DNA of 64,000 nucleotides from Ustulina deusta (taxonomy: Eukaryota; Ascomycota; Sordariomycetes; Xylariales; Xylariaceae): NCBI GenBank assembly GCA_023159155.1, contig JAJNNX010000080.1, positions 62,001-126,000 on the forward strand, given 5' to 3'. The position numbers were made by a program, and so were the translations under genes. Shown piece by piece: positions 13,537 to 25,636 of the stretch; positions within the stretch are counted from its first letter, which is position 1; every line of letters starts with the position of its first letter. The notes under the pieces are model-generated. The model was given only the letters and a program-made list of their open reading frames with translations, did no database searches and was not told the origin of the DNA.

Positions 13537-15109
13537 TCATCTGCGCCTCTGCCTAGCTGCGCGAGCTTTCCGCCGCTTGAGGGCTGGCTGACTGCTTCTA
13601 CACACCTGTGTCTTGAGTACAGCCGCTACATTTAGCCCTAGATTCTGTTCGGCATACCTAGCATCGAAATTGAATGATGACACAATCAGTTTTGCTCTCT
13701 CGGGTCCGAGAAACTTGGCTAAGTCCATGAAGAACTTGGTAGCAAGCGACTTGTCTCTCCCAGTGACATGGTCTACGAGACCTGAATCGAAGACTGCGAA
13801 TACGGTAGGTAACCCCTGGATAGCACGCTGGAAAAGTAGCAGCCAATCTTCGTGAGTAGACGCCTCTCGCAGGTGTGCCACCGTGATAGGATGAGTTTGG
13901 TTGAGAGCCGCTGGATTGATCTGCAGAGCCTGGTATAGTAGCATACGGATCATGTCGAGTAGAGTGAGCGGCGAACTTTGTAGGTCTGGCGATCGAAGGG
14001 CCCACAGCACTGGCAGGCCCTGACGGCGAATGAGGCTGATGATGTCGACCGTGAGGTCTCTGGCATGGATCCTGCTACTGTCCTCAGTCACCACGAAAGT
14101 AAGACTTTGCTGCTCGTTCCATTTTTGCAAGGCGCTTGCATCGGGGATTCGACGTTGTTGCCGTAGGCCCTGCCGTCGAAGCAGGAAAGACCTGCAGTAT
14201 GCAAGACATTGACCGCTTGTCGGCAGGGATTCCAAGAAGGAGAGACTAAGAATCTGGCCGAGTTGAACGCTGTAGATCATCTCCTTAGAGGAGGTGAGAT
14301 CGTTCGACATTCTTGATTGTAGAGTTTGGTTTTCTTTAAATAAGACGTCAGTGGTGTCGAACATTAGCAGTGTACTTGCTGCAGACTCACCAAGGGCAAA
14401 TTGCGTCATTCTTTGAAACCCATCCTCAACTATTCTGGTCATGGCTTGTAAGTCGCGACGGATCTCGTGGATTTGAAAGCGCGCCTCTCTGAGCTCCGCT
14501 CGCGAAGCACTCTGAGCCAACTCGTCAACAGCCCTCGCTTGTCGCTGCACGTCGCCGAGCTCCTCCTCGAATTCCAGGCTCCAGGGATTCGCGATTGAAG
14601 CTAGCACATGCATAACCCTGCCGTGTCGGTACCAGCGGAGCGCTCGGAGAAGGAACTTCAGTAGAACGGCGTATAAGCGTGCGACAGCTTCCCGCATGGC
14701 CGAAGTAGGATAGAGGATGAGACTCAGGTCGCTACGAGGTAGGCTCTCCGCTATGCGCGAGCACGCCTTCGCCAGATTTTTGACTAGCGCTTCGTGGCTC
14801 AACACGGCGTGGAAGAGAAACTTGAAGGCACCCCAAGCGAGAGATACATATTCAGGATGATGCTGGACGAGTACGTCCAGCGTCGCACCATAGTATGCGA
14901 CCCTGCCCGAGAGCTTCTCAAGCCACGTATAGGCTTTGCTGTTCGGTCGAGATTCGTATTTGGATCGAGCTTCGAGAATCGTGGCAACAAAGTCTCGCAT
15001 CGAGGCATGTCGACCCGACAAGATGTCTGCGCCATCTTTCGCTGGAAGCTCTGTTAAGACAGCGGCTTTAGCAGACTCGAAAGCATCCCGAGCAATGGAA
15101 TCTGCGCGA
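13537..15109 (-). CDS. DUF7708-type protein with a degenerate NTPase-like C-terminal half (5' end incomplete)
   Basis: The open frame encodes a helical N-terminal half of the type found at the front of fungal NACHT/ankyrin proteins (Pfam-style DUF7708). It includes ARDAFESAKAAVLTELPAK near its start, then HHPEYVSLAWGAFKFLF. The second half resembles the rear of a NACHT/STAND ATPase (LLDMIRMLLYQALQINP, GLPTVFAVFDSGL), but no Walker A is visible. The C-terminus is very basic (KRRKARAARQRRR). The frame runs past the usual start to a good acceptor (CTTTAG) at about 15110, so a short upstream exon with the ATG is missing from this model. The first in-frame ATG, near 15000, would truncate the conserved N-terminus. 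It lies head-to-head with an AAA+ gene. Role in self/non-self recognition is inference. Confidence 0.72.
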
Positions 15110-15622
15110 CTAAAGCGTTGTTAACAGATGATCGACACTGGGGTTTAAAAACCGACTCCACTGAACTGTCCCCTCCGAACCACCCCAATATAGTAGTTCG
15201 GGTCTTGGGATGATAGTTATCAAGATCCATAGATTTTGAAGATGTCGAAGCGATGTCTCGCCGAGATGTTGTTTTCGAAGCTCCAAAGGCCGCGGACACG
15301 TCGCTGGATCGCCAATGGTTATGTACGTCGCGGATGACTTGCATACACCGCCCCCAGTGACGGCCAAAAGACGTCGATAACACGACACAGCCCACTACAG
15401 CACAACGAATCATAGAGCTGCTGTCATGCCGGAGCACTGCAGGCAGCCAAGGATGCATTGTGGCGTACCCATGTCAGACGCGATAAGGCGAGCGGTACAT
15501 CAGGCTGCGCCTGACTGCAACCTTTGACAGGAACGCGGAGCTGGACAGGACTCAGGTGCTCTTTCATATTAATTGTATAGCTACCTAGTACCTATAGGTG
15601 TTCATGCGATGGTGGTCCAAGC
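15110..15622. promoter_or_regulatory. divergent promoter region, probably with the missing first exon of the DUF7708 gene
   Basis: About 0.5 kb separates two divergently transcribed genes. On the minus strand the pattern CTGTTAAC then CTTTAG at about 15110-15126 looks like branch point plus acceptor, so part of this stretch should be an intron and first exon of the leftward gene. On the plus strand the AAA+ gene start at 15623 is preceded by CTACCTAGTACCTATAGGTG (15580-15600). No defined operator is recognised. Confidence 0.5.
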
Positions 15623-18430
15623 ATGTCTCTGCTCTTAGCCCAATCTTCCACTTCGTATCAAGTCGAATACACCATCTCCCAGGATAGAGCTGCTGGCAAT
15701 TCTGCGCAAGAAGAATCCGACTACCAATTGCTCACGGGCAAAGGGTTCGACCTTGCCGGCCTGCCAGCTTCGTCCGCTAAGCCTAAATCAAACCTCGCTT
15801 TGCAGGATTATGAGACGCAACTTAGGCTTCTGGAGCAGCAGAATAAGAAGAGGCTGCTGCAGCAGCGTCAAGAACAAGAGACCATGTTGAACCATTCCGG
15901 CGATCCCTTTAGGGAGATTACACAGGGAAAGCGTGCTAAATTGAAGGAGGTCGATTCCGACTCTAAATACGACAGCGATCACGGCGGAAGGAATCAAGGC
16001 CAAGACGTCGACGTTAATTCACGCAACACAATCCAAGGACAACATGATGAAGGCGTCGAAGGGGACGAAAGCCCTGAACTGGAATTAAACACGAGCCAGC
16101 CAGCTGCGTCTGGCTACTGCATTCTTTACAGAGTTAACTGCTCTATTCGTCACGAATGCTGCCATCTCAGTGTGTACCTAGATGAGCCTCGCCGGGTTGC
16201 CATAAGAGGAGTTCATCTCATAGGCAATACTCGAGTGCCCGATCTAGATGAGTTCCTGCAAGGCCGCAAGGAAGTCGCTTTCATTATCTATCGTGACTAC
16301 TTCTGTGAGCAAGACACCCGATCTTCCTTGTATGGGTCCTGGACAGATAGACCAGGAACGAAGCGCTACCGGGAGCTTTTTTCCATTGTGTCCGAAGATC
16401 TGCACGCCATCATCCAACGAAGGTCCAAATTCGCCCCCGACCGGGATGCATACAGGACCGGGAGGTTCGAAGCTGGTGCTGAAACCCTTTCTCCGGCTCT
16501 ATCATCGGCACGTTCAGAGTATTCCCACCGATTCCTCTACCATCACCGCGCGGAGCTCAGCTTAGAGGCAGCAACGGCTACGGAAGGAAGTGCAATAAGG
16601 GCCCTGTATTCGTACATGATGGAAAATCCCAGTAATATGTACAGCAAGTGTGATCACCTCTTCTCGCAGGGATTAGTTTCCGATGATACGCTATCATGGC
16701 TTTTCCACCCCAACGATGTCCTTGTGGCATCGGAAGGTCCCCTGGAGATCGCCTACGTCTTGAGAGGATTCCCAGAGGAAAGATCCCGACTTGAGCTCAA
16801 TTGCTGGAACTGGGGCTATGACGGCCACTCGCTGCGTCGAATGGATACTAGCGTCTCGGTAGATGTGCCGACGTATGGCACGGTACGCATCAACAAACTA
16901 GCTATATATCCACTGCGCTTTGCAACGGAAGAAACTAAAAAGAGGCTTTTCGACAACGGAAAGCAATTCTGGAACCTGCGGCACCAGTCTTTGGTGTCAT
17001 ATGAGGGACCTGATTACAAGGGAGAGCGCATCTATGTCAGTACAACTTGAAAGGCATAGACGGTCTCTTACTAACTATTAGCAGCCCTCAGATTCGCGTT
17101 ACATGCTTGATTATCAGATTTATTACAAGTTCCATCCCGAGTCCGGAGCTTTTGCCTTTTCTGAAAGAAGTAGAATAGCCTATGACAAATGGCCAGAAAA
17201 TATCTCCAACCGCTCCTCGTTGCGTCCGATTGAGATGATGCTGCTCCCTCCAGGCATCCATGGCTTCTTTATGAAGGAAAAGAAGTGGGGTGAGGCTTCT
17301 CCCTCATTTATGGTATAGCATCCTCGGTGCAACTAACAGGCCACAGTACACTTGCTGGTTGCCCAAATTCAGCCCGTAAATTGGAATAAAGCCGCATTTG
17401 ACATGCTTGTGCTTCCAAAGCGGACCAAGAATCTGGTTAAAGCATTGGTAATGGTACGCAAACCGACGTCAGAAAACTCCGGGGTTCAAATCGGCTTAAA
17501 AAGGAAACGGGACGACATCATTACAGGAAAGGGGGGTGGGCTCATTATGCTTCTGCACGGCGGGCCGGGTACGGGGAAGACGCTGACAGCAGGTAAGTTC
17601 TGGATTCTCTGAACGGAGTTCGAAACAGGAGCTAACCATCAAACAGAAAGGTAAGGATATGGTCACAGCGAACCAGACATATCTGACTTATGAAAACAGC
17701 GTGGCAGAGTTGGCAGAGATGCCCCTCTACAGCGTCACTTGTGGCGACATCGGAACTAGTCCCGAGGCCGTCGAGAAGTACCTCAACTCGGTTCTGCACT
17801 TGGGAAAGAAATGGAATTGCGGTACATGCTAGGTTCGCTTGTTCCCTTGCGTTTGCATAATGTTGACTCCCTCTTAGTTCTCTTACTAGACGAAGCCGAC
17901 GTCTTCCTAGAGGAAAGATCCTTGCAAGACCTCGAACGCAATAGTCTAGTATCAGGTAAAGCTATCTGTAGGCACGAGCCTTGCAGGCATCTACTGACAC
18001 TTATCCAGTGTTTCTCCGCACCCTTGAGTATTATGACGGCATTCTGATCCTGACATCCAACCGCGTCGGCACCTTCGACGAGGCCTTCAAATCCCGCATC
18101 CAACTCGCCCTGCACTACCCACCCCTCGACGCCCCGAGCCGCCGCAAGATCTGGCGCAATTTCGTCGATATCCTGAGCGCCGATAACGAGAAAATTGATG
18201 CGGACGACATCGTCGCCCACATGGACAAACTGTCCAGCTACGAGATGAACGGCCGCCAGATCCGCAACGCGCTGACCACCGCCCGCCAGCTCGCCTTGTT
18301 CGAGCAGGAGACGCTGGACTGGGATCGTATCAAGGACTCTATAGAGGTAGCGAGTGACTTCAACAGGTACTTGATGGAGGTTCACGGGCACACAGAAGAG
18401 CAGTGGCATCAGGAGAAGAACACACGATGA
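15623..18430 (+). CDS. AAA+ ATPase with N-terminal DUF7025-like domain, 829 aa
   Basis: An ATP-driven remodelling protein of unknown client. Seven exons fit exactly (2490 nt): 15623-17035, 17085-17289, 17347-17592, a 4-nt exon 17647-17650, 17700-17821, 17878-17955 and 18009-18430. Residues about 65-95 are Gln/Arg-rich and coiled-coil-like, followed by an acidic linker. Residues about 165-560 match the DUF7025 region. Walker A GGPGTGKT lies at 611-618, Walker B VLLLDEAD at 664-671, sensor ILTSNR ends at 708, and the probable Arg-finger motif KSRIQ lies around 719. An AAA lid domain follows. In exon 2 the donor GTGAGG at 17290 is required: the later GT at 17313 would break the frame. The last exon is visibly more G+C-rich than the rest. 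The gene is divergent from the DUF7708-type gene. Confidence 0.92.
17647..17650 (+). other. 4-nt internal micro-exon of the AAA+ gene
   Basis: AAAG is flanked by AACAG before and GTAAGG after. The upstream intron is 17593-17646, with CTAACC as branch site. The downstream intron is 17651-17699, with CTGAC. Joining G + AAAG + C gives GAA AGC, restoring Thr-Ala-Glu-Ser-Val-Ala-Glu right after Walker A, as the family requires. Skipping the four bases shifts the frame. Confidence 0.8.
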
Positions 18431-21329
18431 GGTGAATGATGAGGCGGCGATTGTTCTAATAAATCGCTACCTAGGTATATTTACTATATCTTAGCTGCCG
18501 GGCCGTGTTAAACACTCATACGCTAGAATTCCAAAAGTCCGCTAACCCAAAATATCTGTCATGGATGGGAAGTTCACGAGGCCAGGTACAATATATAAGG
18601 TTTTTGGTCATATGCTTTAAGCTGATTTGGTAGGCACAATTAAAGATACAAGAATAGAGGAGGGTGGCCGACCTAAATACATTTTTCCTTCTCGCGTTCT
18701 TGCGGCCTGTTCTTTGGGCTATTGGTCGCCTGAGTCCCTGGATCCAGGGCTTCTCATCAGCATTGCTTGGAGCTGCGCCTCCAGCTGCGATTTATGGGCT
18801 GCGCATACTGTGTGTTGTGACAGAAAAAACCACACCGTTAATTCTGCTACGGAATTAACGGTATATAAGGCACTCCGCGACATGTGTGTACAGTGAACTT
18901 CGAGGAGTACAATTACCCCTTCAAAAATGGTGGATCTGCGTTACCATTATCGGAAGGCTAAACATCGACACAGGAACTTTCTGTGGAATATCCTTTACCG
19001 GGCCTAACGGATATAGGCCTCGGTCGCCAGAATGGGACAATTGGAAAATCCTCTCGAAAGCAGCGCCACGACACGCACTTAATAGTAAATTAATTACTTA
19101 TCTGCAGGTGCGGGCACAGAATCAATGTCGCATGCATATTAGCCCACACCTGCTCGGCTACTCGGCTTCACGACTTCGTTTAATCTTTATTAGGAATGAT
19201 TCCTAATAATGATATCAAGCCAGGTTATAGAAAGCCCGTGAGGGGAGTCTACCTTAATGCCCTTTTAAGTGACGAGGTCCCACGGTGGGACTATTACTTT
19301 CCGATTTCAGGTCGTGGTTTCAACGTGATAAATGGACATAACCTCGTGTCGTGGGTGCCCGTTGGGTCTTTTGGGATTATTTGTTACGATTTACTCTGTC
19401 CACATTCCTAGTTCTTGGAATATAATACCCTTTCACGCCGCTCCAGCTTTCACCTGACATGTGCCCACAGTTGGAACCGTAACACTTAATAGTCTCGATA
19501 TATGGTGGGGAAAGGGAGCTGAAACCTATATACTATTTCCTTATTGTTTTACTGTCGTGTTGCCATAGGGGTGATAGCAAACCTTGCCAAATCCTATATT
19601 GATAATTTAAAACGGAATAAAGCTATGCTACAGATTCTTGTAGTCTACATCAAGAAAAACTAACTGTGAACGGTCTAGAATCGATAAGTGGTTTAATCGT
19701 GTTGCTGAAGACCAAGCCGTCGAAATTAGATAATAAGGTTCAACCACGGATCATAGCTCGCTAAAAGTCCCCAGAGACGAAGCCACGTAGCTCAGTTGTT
19801 AGACAGACTATGAAATCCATAATAGAGTGCTTCTTAGAGCGGTAATAGAAGGGCTTCAGTATGTCGCACTGAAGCTAGTTGCATATGCCATCTGGCAAGA
19901 GAACAGAGAGAGTATTTGTATATTGTAGCAAAAACCACCAGCATCTAGTTCAGTGCTTTCGCTGAGCAACGTATCCTTATAATATACCCCATTACACATC
20001 CATGAAGAGGCTGTAATTATTTCTGGGTCCGCATATTGTTGCCTATCGTATGGAGCAAGTGGAACTTTAGACCAAGGGATGTGAAATACCACGCATTTTA
20101 TCAGGCTCTCAAACGTTATGTCTAGGTATCTCAATTTGAAATTCATGCTTTATAAGAATTCAGCAGACTCTAGAAAGGTATCATGAAGACGGAGGCGGTC
20201 CCAGAGGAAACAGAGAGACTCGCCTGCAGGCCGGTAGGTAGTTGTTAGGACAACATGATGGCCAATTAATGCCTAAACATTCTATATAAGCAGCCAGCGG
20301 CCGGCCCCGTTACCGATACATATATATAGAACCCGACAATAACGATTCCCTAGGGTAGGTGGCTAATAGTTCACCCGACAGACAGAAAAATACAAACAGA
20401 TGACATAGAACTTCAATCCAATCGGTATGTGTCATGGGTGGTTATCCCAGAGTGAAGGTTGGTCGCAAGTAGGTCACTGGTAGGTAGAAGGGTATAGGTA
20501 AGGGCTCAATATCATTGATTCCTGACCTTCTTTTCTGAAGTATTTTGCGGAGAAGTAGGTCTTTATATAAACATATCCTAGAATACAGACCCACATGGGT
20601 AGCTTCTACCCACTGGTGACCCTGGTCCCTGACAGTATGTACCAACGATGAGTTCGGAAAATAGGCTACATCAACTATGTGGACCCTAACTTACAGCGCC
20701 GACTCTATAATTAATATCATAGCCTTCCAACCCTTCACAATTCTAACTGCGTATATCCTAGTAACTTCGACTTGGCGAGATCTATCTGTGCCACCCGTGA
20801 AAATAACAAAATTATCCTGGCTTAACCCTACATCGACATTCCTTAGCATAGCTCGTGTTTAGAACCCGTAGTCATATTTTGCGATGACTCGAAACGTCCG
20901 CAAAGTCCACTTCATTACCGCCGACAAACGACTGAAAATTAAAAATTGCCACCCGAGACACTTTACTGGGCAGGGGTTTAAATATTTTTTCCACTTTCAG
21001 ACGTGAGATAATAAGTAGGATGCGTCGAATCAGTTGTTAATCGTCCCACCTCAAATAGGCGATATGAGGATGGTGGGCCATTAATACCACATTGAACCGA
21101 CAAACCTATTTTGGGAGAAATTTACCATACCTACTTGTAGGTATTGTAGAAGCGCCCCACTATAAATATAGCACTATATATCACTAAATATACATATTTA
21201 TAGCGTATTTAGCAGTTAAAGCTACTGAAAGTATGGCGCATTGTAACTTAGCTATATAGATTGACATACGTTATAGACTGACTGACTAATTAACTGGTAG
21301 TAGGTATGTTGACTGACCTAACTGACTGA

Positions 21330-21360
<31 letters not shown>

Positions 21361-23186
21361 ACTATATGTAAGTCTCTGTTGACTGACCCGACTGACTTGA
21401 TGACTAAGCTATACGGACTGACTTAGCCTTAGAGATAGACTAACCTAGCCATACAGCTAAGCTTAGCTTTATAGACTGACCTGCGAATAGGTCAGAGAAT
21501 AGGCTGCCTAGGTAGCAAACAGTCTATATAGCCAAGTCAGTCTAGAAGGCTAGGTCAGTCAGCCAGTCGGTCCGTCAACAGACTTACATACAGTGAGTCA
21601 GTCAGTTAGTCAGGTTAATCAATCAAGTCGATTTAATCTGTTAATTCGTACGATATACAATATATGTAAGTGCTGACTGTACAATTGCTAAATTGGGGGC
21701 TGTGGAGTTTTGTCGGTTCAATGTGGTACTGGTCCTCCATATACCATGAGGTCTGAATTTGGAACGTCATTGGGCCAAGCCTCTCTTGGCAAACGAATGA
21801 TTGGTTGTCATCACGCCTTACGCGAAGTAAGCAACTATAGAACGATGACCTCAGCAAACCAACTATCTAAGTATAAATGCGACATTGGTTTGAAATTCGT
21901 GTTGAAATAAAGACCTGGACAGCTGAGAACGGTTTGGCAGGCGCAGACCAATGACCCAATAATAGTAGACAGAAACTTTAGAAGTCATGCAATAGGAGGG
22001 TGTAAGTATCGTATGGTTCTTTTTTAAAACAGCAGCTAAAAATGTATACAAGAGATATCATTTCCGGTGACCCGTAGTCTGGAATCCTACAAACCATTCC
22101 TTGACTACCTCAACACATGCCATGATCTCGGTAGCTCCCGCCCAATAGTCAAGTCATAACGTGACCTTCTCGTAGACTCAGTCACGAGACCATCTTCGTT
22201 AACTGTTAGACTTCTTATCTATGGAGCTGAAAATGATGCCCTTATTAGCCTATCCGTGGGAACACCGCCCCGAAGGTTCGAGAACGGTCCGATTCCTTCA
22301 TAGTGGAATTGAAAAAATGCCATCCTCGTCCTCTGGTTGTCTGAGCTTGGGAGCTTTCGTAATTCGTAGTAAGAAGTGTCCAAGAACTGGAATCTTGCTA
22401 CTGGGTATTGAGGATGGAGGCTTTCACCCTTCATGACGTGGGTGTTGGTTTCTAATCCAAATCGGGACGTAGCATGGTTAACCGGCCGGTTCCTTCAGCC
22501 CTACAGCCCTAAGCCCGACAATCTGGGACACTGAGCCTCATCCCGCTGTTGATCCCCTAGGACTCTTCACGCTAAATGTGGTCAGCGAGAGACGGGTAGC
22601 CCATGTAGTTCGCCGGGAAGCCTCATAGATAATGAGAGCTCGGGTGGAATCATCCGAAGATGTACCAGTAGCCTATCATTTCGTGATATCCCAGGCTACG
22701 TTCGTCTTCTGTAATGGCAGCTTCCTTCTGGAACATCGTCTCCATCTTGTCAAAATTAGAACGAAGTCAGCAGCCATCCAGACGGATCTTCCGCTTGCTG
22801 TTGTCGTGGCCTTGTAATAGGCATGACTCCGAGAAGAGAATGTCGTTTAGAACAAGATCATAATGTGGATTCTATTTGCTGTCTAACAGGAAAATAACAA
22901 CATGTCATCATGGAATAAATCCATATAAGACGATGTCCCTGGTCCTGGATGAGACAACAAACAGCCAAATCCTATATCCAACTTTCAGTTTGCGAAGTAT
23001 TCTGTCCACTAATAATAGGTCTTCCTACCAGATAAAACGGAAGGGAGAGAAAAGAACTCAAGAGGCAACGAGTCAAAAGAAGGCAGCGCCAGAAAATATT
23101 GAGAGTCATCCGTTGCAGCCACAAACCCGTCTTTTAAAAGTGAGCAAGGTCCAAGGGCATCAACAAACAAGACCAAAAAAAACATC
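18431..23186. other. 4.7-kb gene desert
   Basis: No credible gene is visible on either strand. The frames present (for example 18627-18896, 19196-19411, 20442-20645 and 22219-22436) have no motif, family look or splice logic. Composition drifts A+T-rich around 19400-21250, perhaps an old decayed transposon. The stretch 21290-21620 is a structured repeat, listed separately. At 19788-19798 there is a perfect tRNA A-box-like string without a partner B box. The last 300 bp before 23187 presumably carry the promoter of the deaminase-like gene. Confidence 0.55.
21290..21620. repeat. imperfect inverted repeat built from GACT/GGCT tetramers
   Basis: The left arm (about 21309-21437) has GACT units, then six GGCT units (21336-21359), then TATGTAAGTCTCTGTTGACT. 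The right arm (about 21541-21617), read on the other strand, has TAACTGACTGACT, then TATGTAAGTCTGTTGAC, then GACTGGCTGACTGACC and TAGCC. The two arms are therefore the same sequence in opposite orientation with small indels; the GGCT run is expanded in the left arm only. The roughly 100-bp centre again has short GACT/AGTC pieces. Confidence 0.75.
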
Positions 23187-23921
23187 ATGCCTCAATTCAT
23201 TTTCATCGAACTCCCCACATTCCGTATAAGAGACAGGAGTGGCAATGCCGTGTCCCTATCGAACCGACACCTAGCCCGCGTGATAACCCTCCTCCAATAC
23301 GTGCGCAGCGGCCTACGCACAAGCGGCGACTACCGCCTCGACCTCTGCACATCCCTCCTCTTCAGCAACGGGGAGACGGATCTCTGGACGGCCGCGCACA
23401 CGACGCCACAAGGCCACCACGCTGAGGAGAACCTCTTGCTCGCGTATTTCCAGAGCTTCGACTCGCCAGGCGCATACCCACTCGTAGACGCCATGCTCCT
23501 CAGCTCGAAGCCGTGCGGGAGCTGCATGGACTACTTCTCTCTCAACGGGAAGCACCTCCGACCGCTGGACGACGGGACGGGCACGGGCACGATGACGGCC
23601 GAGCGCGCGTTCCGGGCGAAGTTCACGCCGCGCTCGGACAAGACGTACACGCCCGTGTTCTACCTCGCGCGTTCCCTGAGCGCCGCCCAGCGCGAGCATC
23701 TCTGGCTGCAGCTGCGGCAGATGTGGACGGGCGGGCTCGGGGCCATGGGGGTGGCGCTCGCCTTCTCGCCAGCCGTGCCCATGGGCGAGATGTACTACCT
23801 CTTCGGCGACGAGACGGCGCCGTGGTACGCGCTCAACGGCCAGGAGAGCATGAGCGATGCCGAGATCGCCGAGGCCATCGCGCGCCAGGAGTTGAGCCCC
23901 GCGTACTGGATCGGGAGGTGA
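23187..23921 (+). CDS. putative cytidine-deaminase-fold protein, 244 aa
   Basis: A single-exon gene with no intron. It carries the zinc signature of the deaminase superfamily: His-Ala-Glu at residues 78-80 (QGHHAEENLLLAYF) and Pro-Cys-Gly-Ser-Cys at 109-113 (MLLSSKPCGSC). H78, C110 and C113 would bind zinc and E80 would be the proton shuttle. The preceding LCTSLLFSNGE looks like the substrate-side strand of the fold. The C-terminal ~130 residues are unassigned. The clade is uncertain; it recalls stand-alone fungal deaminases such as OTT_1508-like ones, but I cannot assign it. The substrate (nucleoside, nucleic acid or other) is unknown. The gene is strikingly G+C-rich with C/G third positions, unlike the A+T-leaning desert around it, which may indicate transfer or strong codon selection. 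The ATG at 23187 is the natural start. Confidence 0.8.
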   Translation: MPQFIFIELPTFRIRDRSGNAVSLSNRHLARVITLLQYVRSGLRTSGDYRLDLCTSLLFSNGETDLWTAAHTTPQGHHAEENLLLAYFQSFDSPGAYPLVDAMLLSSKPCGSCMDYFSLNGKHLRPLDDGTGTGTMTAERAFRAKFTPRSDKTYTPVFYLARSLSAAQREHLWLQLRQMWTGGLGAMGVALAFSPAVPMGEMYYLFGDETAPWYALNGQESMSDAEIAEAIARQELSPAYWIGR

Positions 23922-25636
23922 GACGAAATCAGACAAAACGGCCTGCGCGGTAGGTTATCCATCCCGCGATTATTCGCATCGCGACGCACAGCGTCACGTC
24001 ACCAAACACGCAGGAAGGAGAAACAAGAACAACAAATAAACGCCGAAAGAGTTTCCATCTGGCTATGCTGGTCAATAGTCTACGGGCGAACAAGGTGTGA
24101 ACACACACACACACACATACTTATTAGACTGGGTTAGGGTTCGGACGGGGAATCAAAGGGGGGGCGTTCAAAAAATATTTTTTTCCGGGGTTAGACTTTT
24201 TTCATTTTCAGATAGAACTGCATTTCCCACTAAGCCGCATGCATTAGACAGGAACGGAGCGATCTAGGCTTTCCAGACGGGACATGTATTGTATTGACTC
24301 AGCCACGTGCATCAGGCAGGCCCCCGAGAGACGTTGAACTTTCTTTTTTTTCGCGCGCCAAGGTTCACGGGTAGGGAGAAGGGGCGGCGGAAAGAGGGCG
24401 CCGCAGGACACCACAAAGGGCCGGTCCCCTACTTACCTATATTAGCACCTTAGGTTCGACGCATGATTGTCATCATTATGTACAATAGAAGCATATTATC
24501 CCACTCATCTCTTCTCATCACCCTCCTCGAATGCGCGAGTCCTCTCGTGTCATCCGATCGAATGCAGCGCAGTTTCGTTCCACCAGGAACAGACGGCATG
24601 TTCTATGCGCATAGTTTCCTCGAAACCTAGTTGATTATCTCACGACCGTTCGTCCGGTCTGCTGAACTATGCCCTAATAGGATTCTCGGCTGATCTTTCG
24701 CATCACGTTGATGGGATGGCACCTAACCCCATCAAAAACGGGCTGCCGCCAATTAAATCGCCATGGTTGCGCGGAATAGGCTCGAACTCCTCCATTGCTC
24801 TAACAATCGTGGTGGTATCTATCCAGAGCTTCTCGGCTCAACCCTCTGGCAAACCGTAATCAGCCGCGCAGTGATAACAAGGCGGTCGAAGACGCAAAGT
24901 CTCGCGCTAATGCAATCCATCCAAGAAAAGACTCAACTCCCGAAATGCTTCGAAAGTCGTGGCGTGGTTTTCGGAGGGTTCCCGTCGTCCTCGCTGGCAA
25001 GCTACAGTCTTGCTCCATACACTCTTTTACATGTGATTTCTCCCAGATGCAGGTCCCGATACGGGACCTGGTAAACTGTCGTTTCGTAGTTCACGCGACT
25101 TTAGATGGGATCAATGGCCTGATCGCCGTTGATTCATTCTAAGCAGGTGGTTATTGACTGGTATTTCAATGCCTGGACAACGATAGACGTCTAGAAGAAG
25201 TATTGTGGAAGGCGGTAGCTTGGGAGACAACGCAGTCACGACGTATTCGAATTACCTGGTGGCTTCATGCCAGTATAAGATCAAATGTATGTATGTCACC
25301 AATACTGGTAAATGCCAGGAAGAGTGTATTCACAAACACATCGCCCAGGTAGCACCAGTCGAAAATAGCTATTGTAGTGAGACGAGAATGTGCCAGAGTC
25401 AATTTCATGGTAGCGGAAAAGAGTATCCAGTAAATACACGTGTATAAGCAATATCCATTCGTACATTATGATAATAATAGCGCTTCATGTGTGTTTCCAA
25501 GGTGAACGAATCCTTCTCGTCCAATATCCTTATTATACTTACTATATAATTCGATATCCAAGTCAAAACCCTCGCCACCCTTAAATGAAGATATGTCTAT
25601 AGTATGAAAAAAATAAAAATAAAAATAAAAATTTCA
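23922..25636. other. intergenic, no certain gene
   Basis: Contains a CA dinucleotide run (about 24099-24117), a G-run at 24159-24166 and T-runs near 24176 and 24344. A frame at 25205-25447 (+, 80 aa, Cys-containing) has no recognisable feature. Nothing is annotated. Confidence 0.5.

Noticed and set aside
17313..17346. 34-bp intron in the AAA+ gene
   Set aside because: Too short and wrong phase; the donor at 17290 gives a 57-bp intron in frame.
19780..19860. tRNA-like A box (TAGCTCAGTTG) at 19788
   Set aside because: The A box matches, but no B box (GGTTCGANTCC) follows at the right distance and no acceptor stem forms; at most a decayed tRNA or SINE head.
23313..23936. 207-aa minus-strand frame opposite the deaminase-like gene
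   Set aside because: Produced by the G+C-rich codon bias of the plus-strand gene; only the plus frame has the HAE and PCxxC motifs.
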